From NCBI RefSeq assembly GCF_009834185.1, contig NZ_CP047173.1, positions 1,674,001-1,738,000 on the forward strand: 64,000 bases of DNA. Reading direction: 5' to 3'. The DNA comes from Rathayibacter sp. VKM Ac-2760 (lineage in GTDB: Bacteria; Actinomycetota; Actinomycetes; Actinomycetales; Microbacteriaceae). Positions 36,381 to 43,082 of the stretch are shown piece by piece (the stretch's first letter is position 1; each line of letters starts with the position of its first letter). The notes beneath the pieces are model-generated. The model made no database searches, was not told the origin of the DNA, and worked only from the letters and a program-made list of their open reading frames with translations. The position numbers and the translations under genes were made by a program.

Positions 36381-36473
36381 CTTCTAGGTCGAGCCGGGCA
36401 GCGAAAGCGCCGGAGAGACAGGCAGAACAACAGACAGACAGAGCAACACAGCAAGTCAGCACCAACACATCAT

Positions 36474-36545
36474 GCGGATGTGGCGCAGTGGTAGCGCATC
36501 ACCTTGCCAAGGTGAGGGTCGCGAGTTCGAATCTCGTCATCCGCT
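36474..36545 (+). tRNA. tRNA-Gly (anticodon GCC)
   Basis: A 72-nt cloverleaf: acceptor GCGGATG/CATCCGC with discriminator T, anticodon stem TCACC/GGTGA with loop TTGCCAA, T loop TTCGAAT. CCA is not encoded. First gene of a three-tRNA cluster. Confidence 0.96.
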
Positions 36546-36654
36546 CGAAGATCGGCCTCCGGGCCGTGAATCCAGGAAGACTCCTCAGGGTGTCCTCCGA
36601 CCTGGTCGGTCCGTGCGGAAGCACAGCGGGCCGCCGACACCGAATCCCGTACAC

Positions 36655-36725
36655 GGTGGATTGGCCGAGAGGCGAGGCAGCGGCCTGCAAAGCCGTATAC
36701 ACGGGTTCGAATCCCGTATCCACCT
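36655..36725 (+). tRNA. tRNA-Cys (anticodon GCA)
   Basis: A 71-nt cloverleaf: acceptor GGTGGAT/ATCCACC with discriminator T, anticodon loop CTGCAAA, T stem ACGGG/CCCGT. CCA is not encoded. It lies 109 nt after tRNA-Gly. Confidence 0.96.
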
Positions 36726-36763
36726 CGATCGTTCACCGAGCGAGGCGCTCCAGTCGGAGCAAC

Positions 36764-36835
36764 GGGCGATTGGCGCAGCGGTAGCGCGCTTCCCTGACAC
36801 GGAAGAGGTCACTGGTTCGATCCCAGTATCGCCCA
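36764..36835 (+). tRNA. tRNA-Val (anticodon GAC)
   Basis: A 72-nt cloverleaf: acceptor GGGCGAT/ATCGCCC with discriminator A, anticodon stem CTTCC/GGAAG with loop CTGACAC, T loop TTCGATC. CCA is not encoded. It shares most of its sequence with the oppositely oriented tRNA-Val(CAC). Confidence 0.96.
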
Positions 36836-36844
36836 CACACGAGC

Positions 36845-36868
36845 AACCCCCGGCCCCGGCCGGGGGTT
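36845..36868 (+). terminator. terminator of the tRNA cluster
   Basis: AACCCCCGG and CCGGGGGTT form the core stem. It can be extended by outer CACGA/TCGTG-type pairing, 9 nt after the last tRNA. There is no long U-tract. Confidence 0.75.
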
Positions 36869-36893
36869 CGTGCGTTAACGCGGCGACTCGGTC

Positions 36894-36899
36894 TACCCT
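36894..36899 (+). promoter_or_regulatory. -10 box of the GNAT gene (leaderless)
   Basis: TACCCT lies 6 nt before the ATG at 36906. Only CGCAGG separates them, so the mRNA is probably leaderless. Confidence 0.5.
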
Positions 36900-36905
36900 C
36901 GCAGG

Positions 36906-37499
36906 ATGTCAGCCTCGACCGCCGTCGGCCACGGCACCGTCCTCCGCCTGGCCACTCGCGAGGACGGGCCCGCGCTCGCGGCCGCCTACCGCCGCAACAG
37001 GCGACGTCTCGCGCCGTGGGAGCCGCTGCGCTCCGCCCGCTTCTTCGAGGCCGGCGGGCAGACCGACGCACTCGCCGACGCGCTGCACGCGCACCGGTCG
37101 GGGGCGCTGCTGCCGCTCGTGCTCGAGTGCGGCGACGAGCTGGTCGGTCGGCTCACGCTCTCGAACGTGGTGCGCGGCGCCTTCGACAGCGCCGATCTCG
37201 GCTACTGGATCGACGCCGAGCTGGAGGGCCGCGGGGTGATGACCCGCGCGGTCGGTGCGACGCTCGGCCTCGCCCGCGACGAGCTCCGGCTGCACCGGGT
37301 GCAGGCGGGGACGCTGCTGCACAACCGCGGCTCCCAGACGGTGCTGGAGCGCAACGGCTTCGAGCGGATCGGGGTCGCCCGCCGCTACCTCCGGATCGCG
37401 GGGGAGTGGCAGGACCACCTGCTCTTCCAGGTGCTGCTCGAGGACGTGCCGCCTGCGCCGCTCGCGCCGCCGCAGGCCGCTCCGATGCGGCTCGTCTAG
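36906..37499 (+). CDS. GNAT-family (RimJ/RimL-like) N-acetyltransferase
   Basis: A 197-residue single-domain acetyltransferase. The RimJ-type order is visible: LRLATREDGPALAAAYRRNR, VGRLTLSNVVRGAFDSADLG, YWIDAELEGRGVMTRAV (the acetyl-CoA pyrophosphate loop, ...EGRG..) and LHRVQAGTLLHNRGSQTVLE with RNGFERIG, which matches the Asn-rich alpha4-beta7 signature of ribosomal-protein or small-molecule acetylating members. The acceptor is unknown. The C-terminus carries a Pro/Ala-rich tail (about 20 residues). It is transcribed from its own leaderless promoter just after the tRNA terminator; the folP2-like gene follows 55 nt later. Confidence 0.88.
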   Translation: MSASTAVGHGTVLRLATREDGPALAAAYRRNRRRLAPWEPLRSARFFEAGGQTDALADALHAHRSGALLPLVLECGDELVGRLTLSNVVRGAFDSADLGYWIDAELEGRGVMTRAVGATLGLARDELRLHRVQAGTLLHNRGSQTVLERNGFERIGVARRYLRIAGEWQDHLLFQVLLEDVPPAPLAPPQAAPMRLV

Positions 37500-37554
37500 G
37501 GTGGGCAACCGCCGGTGCCCCGCCGGCGGACCCGGCCGGAGGGACGACGGGACG

Positions 37555-38487
37555 ATGACGCGCAGGATCGGTGGACGCGAGTTCGACTTCGACCAGGAGG
37601 TCGCGGTGATGGCGGTCGTGAACCGCACCCCCGACTCCTTCTACGACAGGGGCTCCACCTTCGCGCTCGACCGGGCCGTCGAGGCCGCCGTGCGGGCCGC
37701 CGAGCAGGGCGCCGACTGGGTCGACATCGGCGGAGTGCCGTTCGGCCGCGGTCCCGCCGTCTCGGAGCAGGAGGAGCTCGACCGCGTCGTGCCGGTCGTC
37801 GCGGGGATCCGCGAGCGCAGCGACGTGGTGATCTCGGTCGACACGACGCGCGCCGAGGTGGCCCGCTCGAGCATCGCCGAGGGCGCCTCCGTCGTCAACG
37901 ACACCAGCGGGCTGCACGACCCGGGGATGCTCGCGGTGCTGGCCGGCTCGTCCGCGCAGCTCGTCGTCACGCACAGCCTGGGCGCGCCGCGGAGCGAGCC
38001 GGTGGCGCCGCAGTACGACGACGTGGTGGCGGACGTGATCGAGCATCTGCGGGTCCGGGTCGAGCGCGCGCGGGCGGCGGGGATCCCGGACGACCGGCTG
38101 ATCGTCGATCCGGGCCACGATCTGAACAAGAACACGCTGCACACGCTGGAGCTGACCCGGCGGCTCGGCGAGCTGTCGGTGCTCGGGCTGCCCGTGCTGG
38201 CGGCGGTGTCGAACAAGGACTTCATCGGCGAGACGCTCGACCGGCCGCAGGGGGAGCGGCTGGAGGGCTCGCTCGCGGCGGCGGTGATCTGCATCCTGAA
38301 CGGGGCGCGGATCGTGCGGATGCACGACGTGCGCCAGGCGGTGGACGCGGTGCGGCTGACGGAGGCGGTGCTCGGCTGGCGGGCGCCCGCGTATCTGCGG
38401 CACAACGTCGCGGTGGACGGCGCTGCAGCAGACGGCTCTGCGGTCACCGGCACTGCGGTCGACGGCGCTGCGGCGGCCGGGGCGTGA
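37555..38487 (+). CDS. FolP2-type dihydropteroate synthase paralogue
   Basis: A 310-residue TIM-barrel protein of the DHPS family. Several substrate motifs differ from classical FolP: VNRTPDSFYDRG instead of NVTPDSFSDGG, DIGGVPFGRG where FolP has an STRPG loop, DPGHDLNKNT instead of DPGIGFGKT, and SNKDFIGETLDRP instead of SRKSFIG. These variants match what I recall of the mycobacterial FolP2 group, reported to lack DHPS activity, so a function in folate synthesis should not be assumed. A Gly/Ala tail of about 28 residues (AADGSAVTGTAVDGAAAAG) follows the fold. Its stop overlaps the next GTG by 4 nt. Confidence 0.85.
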   Translation: MTRRIGGREFDFDQEVAVMAVVNRTPDSFYDRGSTFALDRAVEAAVRAAEQGADWVDIGGVPFGRGPAVSEQEELDRVVPVVAGIRERSDVVISVDTTRAEVARSSIAEGASVVNDTSGLHDPGMLAVLAGSSAQLVVTHSLGAPRSEPVAPQYDDVVADVIEHLRVRVERARAAGIPDDRLIVDPGHDLNKNTLHTLELTRRLGELSVLGLPVLAAVSNKDFIGETLDRPQGERLEGSLAAAVICILNGARIVRMHDVRQAVDAVRLTEAVLGWRAPAYLRHNVAVDGAAADGSAVTGTAVDGAAAAGA

Positions 38488-39308
38488 GCGCCGCGATCGA
38501 CCGGCTGCGGCCGGCGCCCGCGCGGGACCTCGACGATGCGGCGCTCCTCGTGGCCTACGCGGAGGGTGCGGCGGAGCGCTGGCTGCGGGTGAACTTCGTC
38601 TCGAGCATCGACGGCGCTGTCACCCACGACGGGGTGTCGGGCGCGCTGGGCGGCGACGCGGATCTGCGGGTCTTCGACCTGCTCCGACGGCTGGCGGACG
38701 TGGTGCTCGTCGCCGCGGGGACGGTGCGCGCGGAGGGCTACGGGCCGATGGTGCTCGGGGACGACGCGGCGGCGGCGCGGGTGGCGCAGGGGCTGCCGCC
38801 GCATCCGGTCTTCGCCGTGGTGTCGGGGTCGCTGGATCTCGATCCGGCGTCGCGGCTGTTCACCGAGGCGCCGGTGCGGCCGATCGTGGTGACGACCGCG
38901 GCCGCGCCGGAGCGGCGGCGCGCGGCGCTGGCCGAGGTGGCGGACGTGCTGGTCTGCGGTGCCGACGCGCTCGACCCGGGCGCGATGCGCGCGCAGCTCG
39001 CCGAGCGCGGGCTCGGCCGGATCCACTGCGAGGGCGGGCCGGGACTACTCGGCACGCTGCTCGCCGCCGACGCGGTCGATGAGCTGTGCCTGACCCTCAG
39101 CCCGTCGCTCGAGGCGGGCGACGCCGGCCGCATCGCCCGCGGCGAGTCGCCCGCGCGTGCGATGCGCCTGGCCCACGTGCTCGCCGCCGGCGACACCCTC
39201 CTGCTCCGCTACCTGCGCGACCCGCCCCGCGAGATGCCACTTGTGATCCCGACACGCCGAGGAAAGAGCGCACAAGTGGCATCTCGCGGAAGGGAAGGGG
39301 AGGCGTGA
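38484..39308 (+). CDS. RibD C-terminal-like pyrimidine reductase family protein
   Basis: A 274-residue dihydrofolate-reductase-fold protein related to the reductase half of RibD. Motifs are VNFVSSIDGAVTHDGVSG, FDLLRRLADVVLVAAGTVRA, RIHCEGGPGLLGTLLAADAV and DELCLTLSP. There is no deaminase domain. Proteins of this class reduce the ribosyl group of a pyrimidine or related heterocycle; the true substrate is unknown. The last about 25 residues (from MPLVIPTRRGKSAQ) are encoded by a perfect 19-bp inverted repeat and its spacer, so the C-terminus looks like an acquired read-through. It overlaps its neighbours by 4 nt at both ends. Confidence 0.85.
   Translation: MSAAIDRLRPAPARDLDDAALLVAYAEGAAERWLRVNFVSSIDGAVTHDGVSGALGGDADLRVFDLLRRLADVVLVAAGTVRAEGYGPMVLGDDAAAARVAQGLPPHPVFAVVSGSLDLDPASRLFTEAPVRPIVVTTAAAPERRRAALAEVADVLVCGADALDPGAMRAQLAERGLGRIHCEGGPGLLGTLLAADAVDELCLTLSPSLEAGDAGRIARGESPARAMRLAHVLAAGDTLLLRYLRDPPREMPLVIPTRRGKSAQVASRGREGEA
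39227..39289. repeat. perfect 19-bp inverted repeat with 25-nt spacer
   Basis: CCGCGAGATGCCACTTGTG (39227-39245) and its exact complement CACAAGTGGCATCTCGCGG (39271-39289). It lies inside the 3' end of the RibD-like gene, just before the kinase-like gene, and could form a long hairpin in the mRNA. Confidence 0.85.
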
Positions 39309-40027
39309 GCGGGCCGGACCTGCAGCGGCAGACGTCGCTCGAGGGGGTGCGCGTGCCGGCGGTGGCGGTCGCGTTGAACGGCGGGGCGGCGCCCGAGCTG
39401 GTGTGGCGGAACCAGCTGGACGGGCTGACGTTCCGGGTGCGGGACGGGTTCCTCAAGTGGAATCCGCGGACGACCGGGGTGGATCTCGGGCGGGAGGCGG
39501 CGCGGCTGGAGTGGCTGGCCGGGCGGCATCCGGTGCCGCGGCTCCTGGAGCGGGGCGAGGACGACGAGGCGCAGTGGCTGCTGACCGCGCCGCTCACGGG
39601 CACGAGCGCGGTGGCGCCGGAGTGGCTCGCGCGGCCGGAGGAGGCGGTGCGGGCGATCGCCGGGGCGCTCCGGGCGCTGCACGCGCTGCCGGTCGCGGAC
39701 GTGCCCGCGGCGCTGCGGGGGGACTCGTGGTTCGACCGGCGGCCGAGTGCACTCGGCGAGGCGCCGGCCGTGCTCGCGCCCGTCGTCGTGCACGGCGACG
39801 CCTGCGCGCCGAACACGCTGATCGGCGCGGACGGGCGCTGGAGCGCCTCCGTCGACGTGGGCGACCTCGGGGTGGGCGACCGCTGGGCGGATCTCGCGGT
39901 GGCGGCGGTGAGCCTCGGCTGGAACTACGGCGAGGGCTGGGCGCCGCTCCTGCTCCGGGAGTACGGGATCGACCCCGACGAGGAGCGCGCGGCGTACTTC
40001 CGCGCGCTCTGGGCCGCGGAGTCCTGA
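39305..40027 (+). CDS. aminoglycoside phosphotransferase (APH)-like kinase
   Basis: A 240-residue small-molecule kinase of the APH(3')/choline-kinase fold. The N lobe has LTFRVRDGFLKWNPRTTG with an ATP-contact Lys. The catalytic loop is VVHGDACAPNTLI (HGDxxxxN), and the metal-binding Asp lies in VDVGDLGVGDRWADLA. The overall pattern is that of APH(3') enzymes, though HGDACAPN differs from HGDYCLPN of classical resistance enzymes. Overlap (GTGA) with the RibD-like gene implies a biosynthetic or salvage role rather than a mobile resistance gene. Antibiotic phosphorylation cannot be excluded. Confidence 0.8.
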   Translation: MSGPDLQRQTSLEGVRVPAVAVALNGGAAPELVWRNQLDGLTFRVRDGFLKWNPRTTGVDLGREAARLEWLAGRHPVPRLLERGEDDEAQWLLTAPLTGTSAVAPEWLARPEEAVRAIAGALRALHALPVADVPAALRGDSWFDRRPSALGEAPAVLAPVVVHGDACAPNTLIGADGRWSASVDVGDLGVGDRWADLAVAAVSLGWNYGEGWAPLLLREYGIDPDEERAAYFRALWAAES

Positions 40028-40064
40028 CCCGCGGAGTCCCGACGGGTGTGAGTCCCGACGGGCG

Positions 40065-41180
40065 TCAGTCCCGCGCGGACTCCTTCGCGGACTCCTTCGC
40101 CGCGTCGTCGTCCTGCGAGGTGCCCTCCTGCCCGCGGTTCTCGCTGGCCAGGCGCAGCCAGGTGCCGTCGCGGACGTCCTTCTCGTGCACCGCGGCCTTC
40201 TTCTCGCTCGCGGCGGTGTCGCGCGGCGGGAGCTGGATGGTCTCCTCCGCCTCGATGCCGGCCTGCAGCTGGCGACCGCGCTCCAGCTCGGCGTCGAACT
40301 CGGCGCCGAAGAGCAGGGCGATGTTGGTGATCCAGATCCAGAGCAGGAAGACGATCACGCCGCCGAGGGAGCCGTAGGTCTTGTTGTAGTTGGAGAAGTT
40401 GGCGACGTAGAACGCGAAGCCGACCGAGGCGAGCAGCCAGATCGCGAGCGCGACCAGCGCGCCGCCGCTGATCCAGCGGAACTTCGGCTGGCGGATGTTC
40501 GGCGCCCAGTAGTAGAGGATCGCGACCGTGAGCACCGCGATGACGATCAGCACCGGCCACTTGGCGATGTTCCAGACGGTCAGCGCGGCTGGGCCGAGCC
40601 CCACGACGTCGCCGACGGCACTGGCGACCGGGCCGCTCAGCACCAGGATGAGGGCGGCGACGACGATGAGGACCACGGTGACGACCGTGACGCCGAGCAT
40701 GGTCGGGCGCAGCTTCCAGAACGGGCGGCCCTCGTCGATCTGGTAGACGCGGTTCATCGCGCGGCCGAAGGCGCCGACGTAGCCGGAGGCCGACCAGAGC
40801 GCGCCGAGGAGACCGGTGACGAAGGCGACGCCGGCAGCCGGGGAGTTCACCAGCGACTGGATCGGGTCGCGCAGCAGGTCGACGACCTCGGCGGAGGCGA
40901 GATTGCCGACCAGGTCGAGGACCGTCTGCGTGGTCGCCTGCGCCTGGCCGAAGAGGCCGAGCACCGAGACGATCGCCAGCAGCGCTGGGAACAGCGCGAG
41001 CACGGCGTAGTAGGTGAGCGCGGCGGCGAGGTCGGTGCACTGGTCGGCGCCGAACTCGCGGCCGGTCTTCTTGAGCACGTAGAGCCAGGAGCGCTTGGTG
41101 ATGTCGGTGATGTCGTCGGGCTTGCGCGCGTCGTCCGGATCGGGCGCGGTCTTCTCGCGGGTCGTGCTCTTCTCGGCCAT
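40065..41180 (-). CDS. YihY/BrkB-family integral membrane protein
   Basis: A 371-residue membrane protein of the YihY/virulence factor BrkB family, function unresolved. A hydrophilic N-terminus (about 30 residues) is followed by CTDLAAALTYYAVLALFPAL, LGALWSASGYVGAFGRAMNR, six hydrophobic helices overall, and YGSLGGVIVFLLWIWITNIA. The C-terminal about 60 residues are charged, ending with repeated AKESAKESARD. A 16-nt direct repeat (GAGTCCCGACGGG units at 40034 and 40050) abuts its stop. The family was once annotated as ribonuclease BN, which is not correct. Confidence 0.88.
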   Translation of the reverse strand: MAEKSTTREKTAPDPDDARKPDDITDITKRSWLYVLKKTGREFGADQCTDLAAALTYYAVLALFPALLAIVSVLGLFGQAQATTQTVLDLVGNLASAEVVDLLRDPIQSLVNSPAAGVAFVTGLLGALWSASGYVGAFGRAMNRVYQIDEGRPFWKLRPTMLGVTVVTVVLIVVAALILVLSGPVASAVGDVVGLGPAALTVWNIAKWPVLIVIAVLTVAILYYWAPNIRQPKFRWISGGALVALAIWLLASVGFAFYVANFSNYNKTYGSLGGVIVFLLWIWITNIALLFGAEFDAELERGRQLQAGIEAEETIQLPPRDTAASEKKAAVHEKDVRDGTWLRLASENRGQEGTSQDDDAAKESAKESARD

Positions 41181-41256
41181 GCGGCCACGCTACGGCCCCC
41201 GGGCGGGGAGCGGTGGCCCCTTGACGGCGCGCCCGCCCGTGCGGGAGAGAGCGGTC

Positions 41257-42444
41257 TCAGGCCGAGCGGCCCTGCCGGCTCGCCGCGAGGACTCCGAAGG
41301 CGAGGAAGGAGCACGTGGCGGCCAGCACGATGAGCAGCGGGGCGCTCCAGTCGCCGGTGGCGTCGTGGGCGAGGCCGAGCACGGTCGGGGCGGTGGCGGC
41401 GACGGCGTAGCCCAGGCCCTGCACGGTGGCGGAGAGGCGGGAGGCGTGCCGGTCGGAGCGGGAGAGCCGCACCAGCAGCACGAAGACGACGGTGATGCCT
41501 CCGCCCTGCGCCGCGCCGCCGAGCAGGCACCAGAGCGCCCAGAGCGACGGTGCGAGCAGCAGGCCGATCGGGACGGTGCACCAGAGCAGCCCGACCAGCG
41601 CGAGGCTGCCGAGCGGCCGGAGGCGGCGGACCACCAGGGGCACCCCGATCGCGCCGATGATCGCGGCGATCTGGAAGACGGAGGAGCTCGCTCCGGCCGC
41701 CTCGATCGAGAAGCCGTTGCGGTCGACCAGGAAGCTGGGCAGCCAGGCGGTGACGCCGTAGTAGGAGAAGGCCTGGCTGGCGAAGCAGACGGCGAGGGCG
41801 AGCACGGTGAGGCTGCGCCAGATCCGCGGCGCCGGCTCCTGCGGGCCGCGCACGGCGGGCGGCCGGGGTGCCGGGCGGAGCGCCTGCGCCGGCCCGCGGG
41901 CGAGCAGCCAGCCGGCGAGCGCGAGGACGTTGAGCACCAGCCAGGCGAGCAGGGCGCCGCGCCAGCCGAGGACGAGGGCGAGCGGCGCGGTGCCGAGGGA
42001 GGTGATGGTCGAGCCGATGTTGAGGGCCGCGGTGTAGACGCCGGTGGTGAGGTCGACGCGCTCGGGGGCGACGTCGCGGCGGATGACGACGGGGACGACG
42101 ACGTTGCCGATGGTGATGAAGACGCCGAGGAGGACCGTGCCGGCGACGACGAGCACGACGTCTCCGGCGGAGCGCAGGATCGTGCCGAGCGCGACGCCGA
42201 GGACCGTCACGGTGACCGCCGCGTCCGGCCCGGCCCGGCGGATCACCAGCAGGGCGAACGGGGTCGCCAGGGCGAAGCAGAGCACCGGGATGCTCGTGAG
42301 CACGCCGGCCTGGCCGGAGGAGAGCTCGAGGTCGCCGCGGATCGCGTCGATGACCGGGGCGACCGCCACGATCGGGCCGCGCAGCACCAGCGCGACGAGC
42401 GCGACCGCGACGACGAGGAGCCAGGAGGCGCTCCGCCTCCCCAC
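41257..42444 (-). CDS. MFS transporter, CynX/NimT-like
   Basis: A 395-residue major facilitator with 12 predicted helices: SWLLVVAVALVALVLRGPIV at the start, then repeated hydrophobic segments and a central Pro/Arg-rich loop (GPAQALRPAPRPPAVRG). The phrase APVIDAIRGDLELSSGQAGV in the first periplasmic part is typical of the cyanate/nitroimidazole (CynX/NimT) subgroup, which imports or exports small organic anions. The substrate is unknown. The GTG at 42444 is the first start after the stop of the upstream gene (6 nt away); the ribosome site is weak, so it is likely coupled to the DUF2510-DUF4190 gene. Confidence 0.82.
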   Translation of the reverse strand: MGRRSASWLLVVAVALVALVLRGPIVAVAPVIDAIRGDLELSSGQAGVLTSIPVLCFALATPFALLVIRRAGPDAAVTVTVLGVALGTILRSAGDVVLVVAGTVLLGVFITIGNVVVPVVIRRDVAPERVDLTTGVYTAALNIGSTITSLGTAPLALVLGWRGALLAWLVLNVLALAGWLLARGPAQALRPAPRPPAVRGPQEPAPRIWRSLTVLALAVCFASQAFSYYGVTAWLPSFLVDRNGFSIEAAGASSSVFQIAAIIGAIGVPLVVRRLRPLGSLALVGLLWCTVPIGLLLAPSLWALWCLLGGAAQGGGITVVFVLLVRLSRSDRHASRLSATVQGLGYAVAATAPTVLGLAHDATGDWSAPLLIVLAATCSFLAFGVLAASRQGRSA

Positions 42445-42449
42445 GCCGC

Positions 42450-42944
42450 TCAGTTCGTGAGCCCGGCGGCGCGCGCCAGGAACGAGAGCACGCCGAAGCC
42501 GATGCCGACGATGCCGGTGATGAGGCCCGCGGTCGCGAAGCCGCGTCCGCCGAGCTGGGCGGAGGCGGCGCGGCCGCGGACGCCGAAGACGATCGCGAGG
42601 ATGGAGGGGACGAGCAGCGGGTTGATCAGGATGCTGGCGATGCCGAGGATCAGGCTCGCGAGGGCGAGCGAGTTGCGGCGCGCGGGGGCGGCTCCGGGGG
42701 TCGCGCCGTAGCCGGGAGCGGGGCCGTACGCGGGCGCGGCGCCGTAGGCGGGTGCGGCGGGCTGCACCGGCGCTCCGGGCGGCGGCGTGCCGTACGCGGG
42801 GGCGGTCGGGGCGGCGGGGGCCGGTGGCACGGCGGGGCGGGAGCGATCGGTCCACGCCGCTCCGTCCCAGTAGAGCTCGGCGCCGAGGTCGGCGGGGTGC
42901 GGGTACCAGCCGGGCGCGGGCAGCGGGGCGGAGTCGTCGGGCAT
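42450..42944 (-). CDS. DUF2510-DUF4190 membrane protein
   Basis: A 164-residue protein. A DUF2510 motif (APGWYPHPADLGAELYWDGA, then AWTDRSRP) at residues 10-36 is followed by a Pro/Ala/Gly/Tyr linker with YGAAPAYGPAPGYG repeats. Two C-terminal helices follow (SLALASLILGIASILINPLL and FATAGLITGIVGIGFGVLSF) forming the DUF4190 domain. Such proteins are frequent in actinobacteria and have no known function. TAGACT 6 nt before the ATG indicates a leaderless promoter, with the MFS gene downstream in the same transcript. Confidence 0.8.
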   Translation of the reverse strand: MPDDSAPLPAPGWYPHPADLGAELYWDGAAWTDRSRPAVPPAPAAPTAPAYGTPPPGAPVQPAAPAYGAAPAYGPAPGYGATPGAAPARRNSLALASLILGIASILINPLLVPSILAIVFGVRGRAASAQLGGRGFATAGLITGIVGIGFGVLSFLARAAGLTN

Positions 42945-42950
42945 GCGCCG

Positions 42951-42956
42951 AGTCTA
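42951..42956 (-). promoter_or_regulatory. -10 box of the DUF4190-MFS operon (leaderless)
   Basis: TAGACT on the - strand is followed by 6 nt and the ATG at 42944; no ribosome site is present. Confidence 0.55.
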
Positions 42957-42961
42957 GGGCG

Positions 42962-43022
42962 GGCCGGAGCGTGCGGGGGCCGGAGCGTGCGGGGCCGAAG
43001 CGTGCGGGGCCGGAGCGTGCGG
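42962..43022. repeat. four tandem copies of a 15-nt unit
   Basis: GGCCGGAGCGTGCGG repeats four times (42962, 42978, 42993, 43008), the third with one substitution. It fills the gap between the divergent DUF4190 gene and the GNAT-hexapeptide gene. Confidence 0.85.
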
Positions 43023-43082
43023 TGGCCGGGCGCGGGAGGATGGACGGGTCGCGGGCTCGCCGCCCGCGCGGGAGGAGGAGTC

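Noticed and set aside
39305..40027. acquired aminoglycoside-resistance gene
   Set aside because: Composition matches neighbours, it is coupled to metabolic genes by a GTGA overlap, and no mobile element surrounds it.
40034..40065. 16-nt direct repeat before the YihY stop as a regulatory element
   Set aside because: Just two imperfect copies at a convergent gene end; nothing ties it to regulation.
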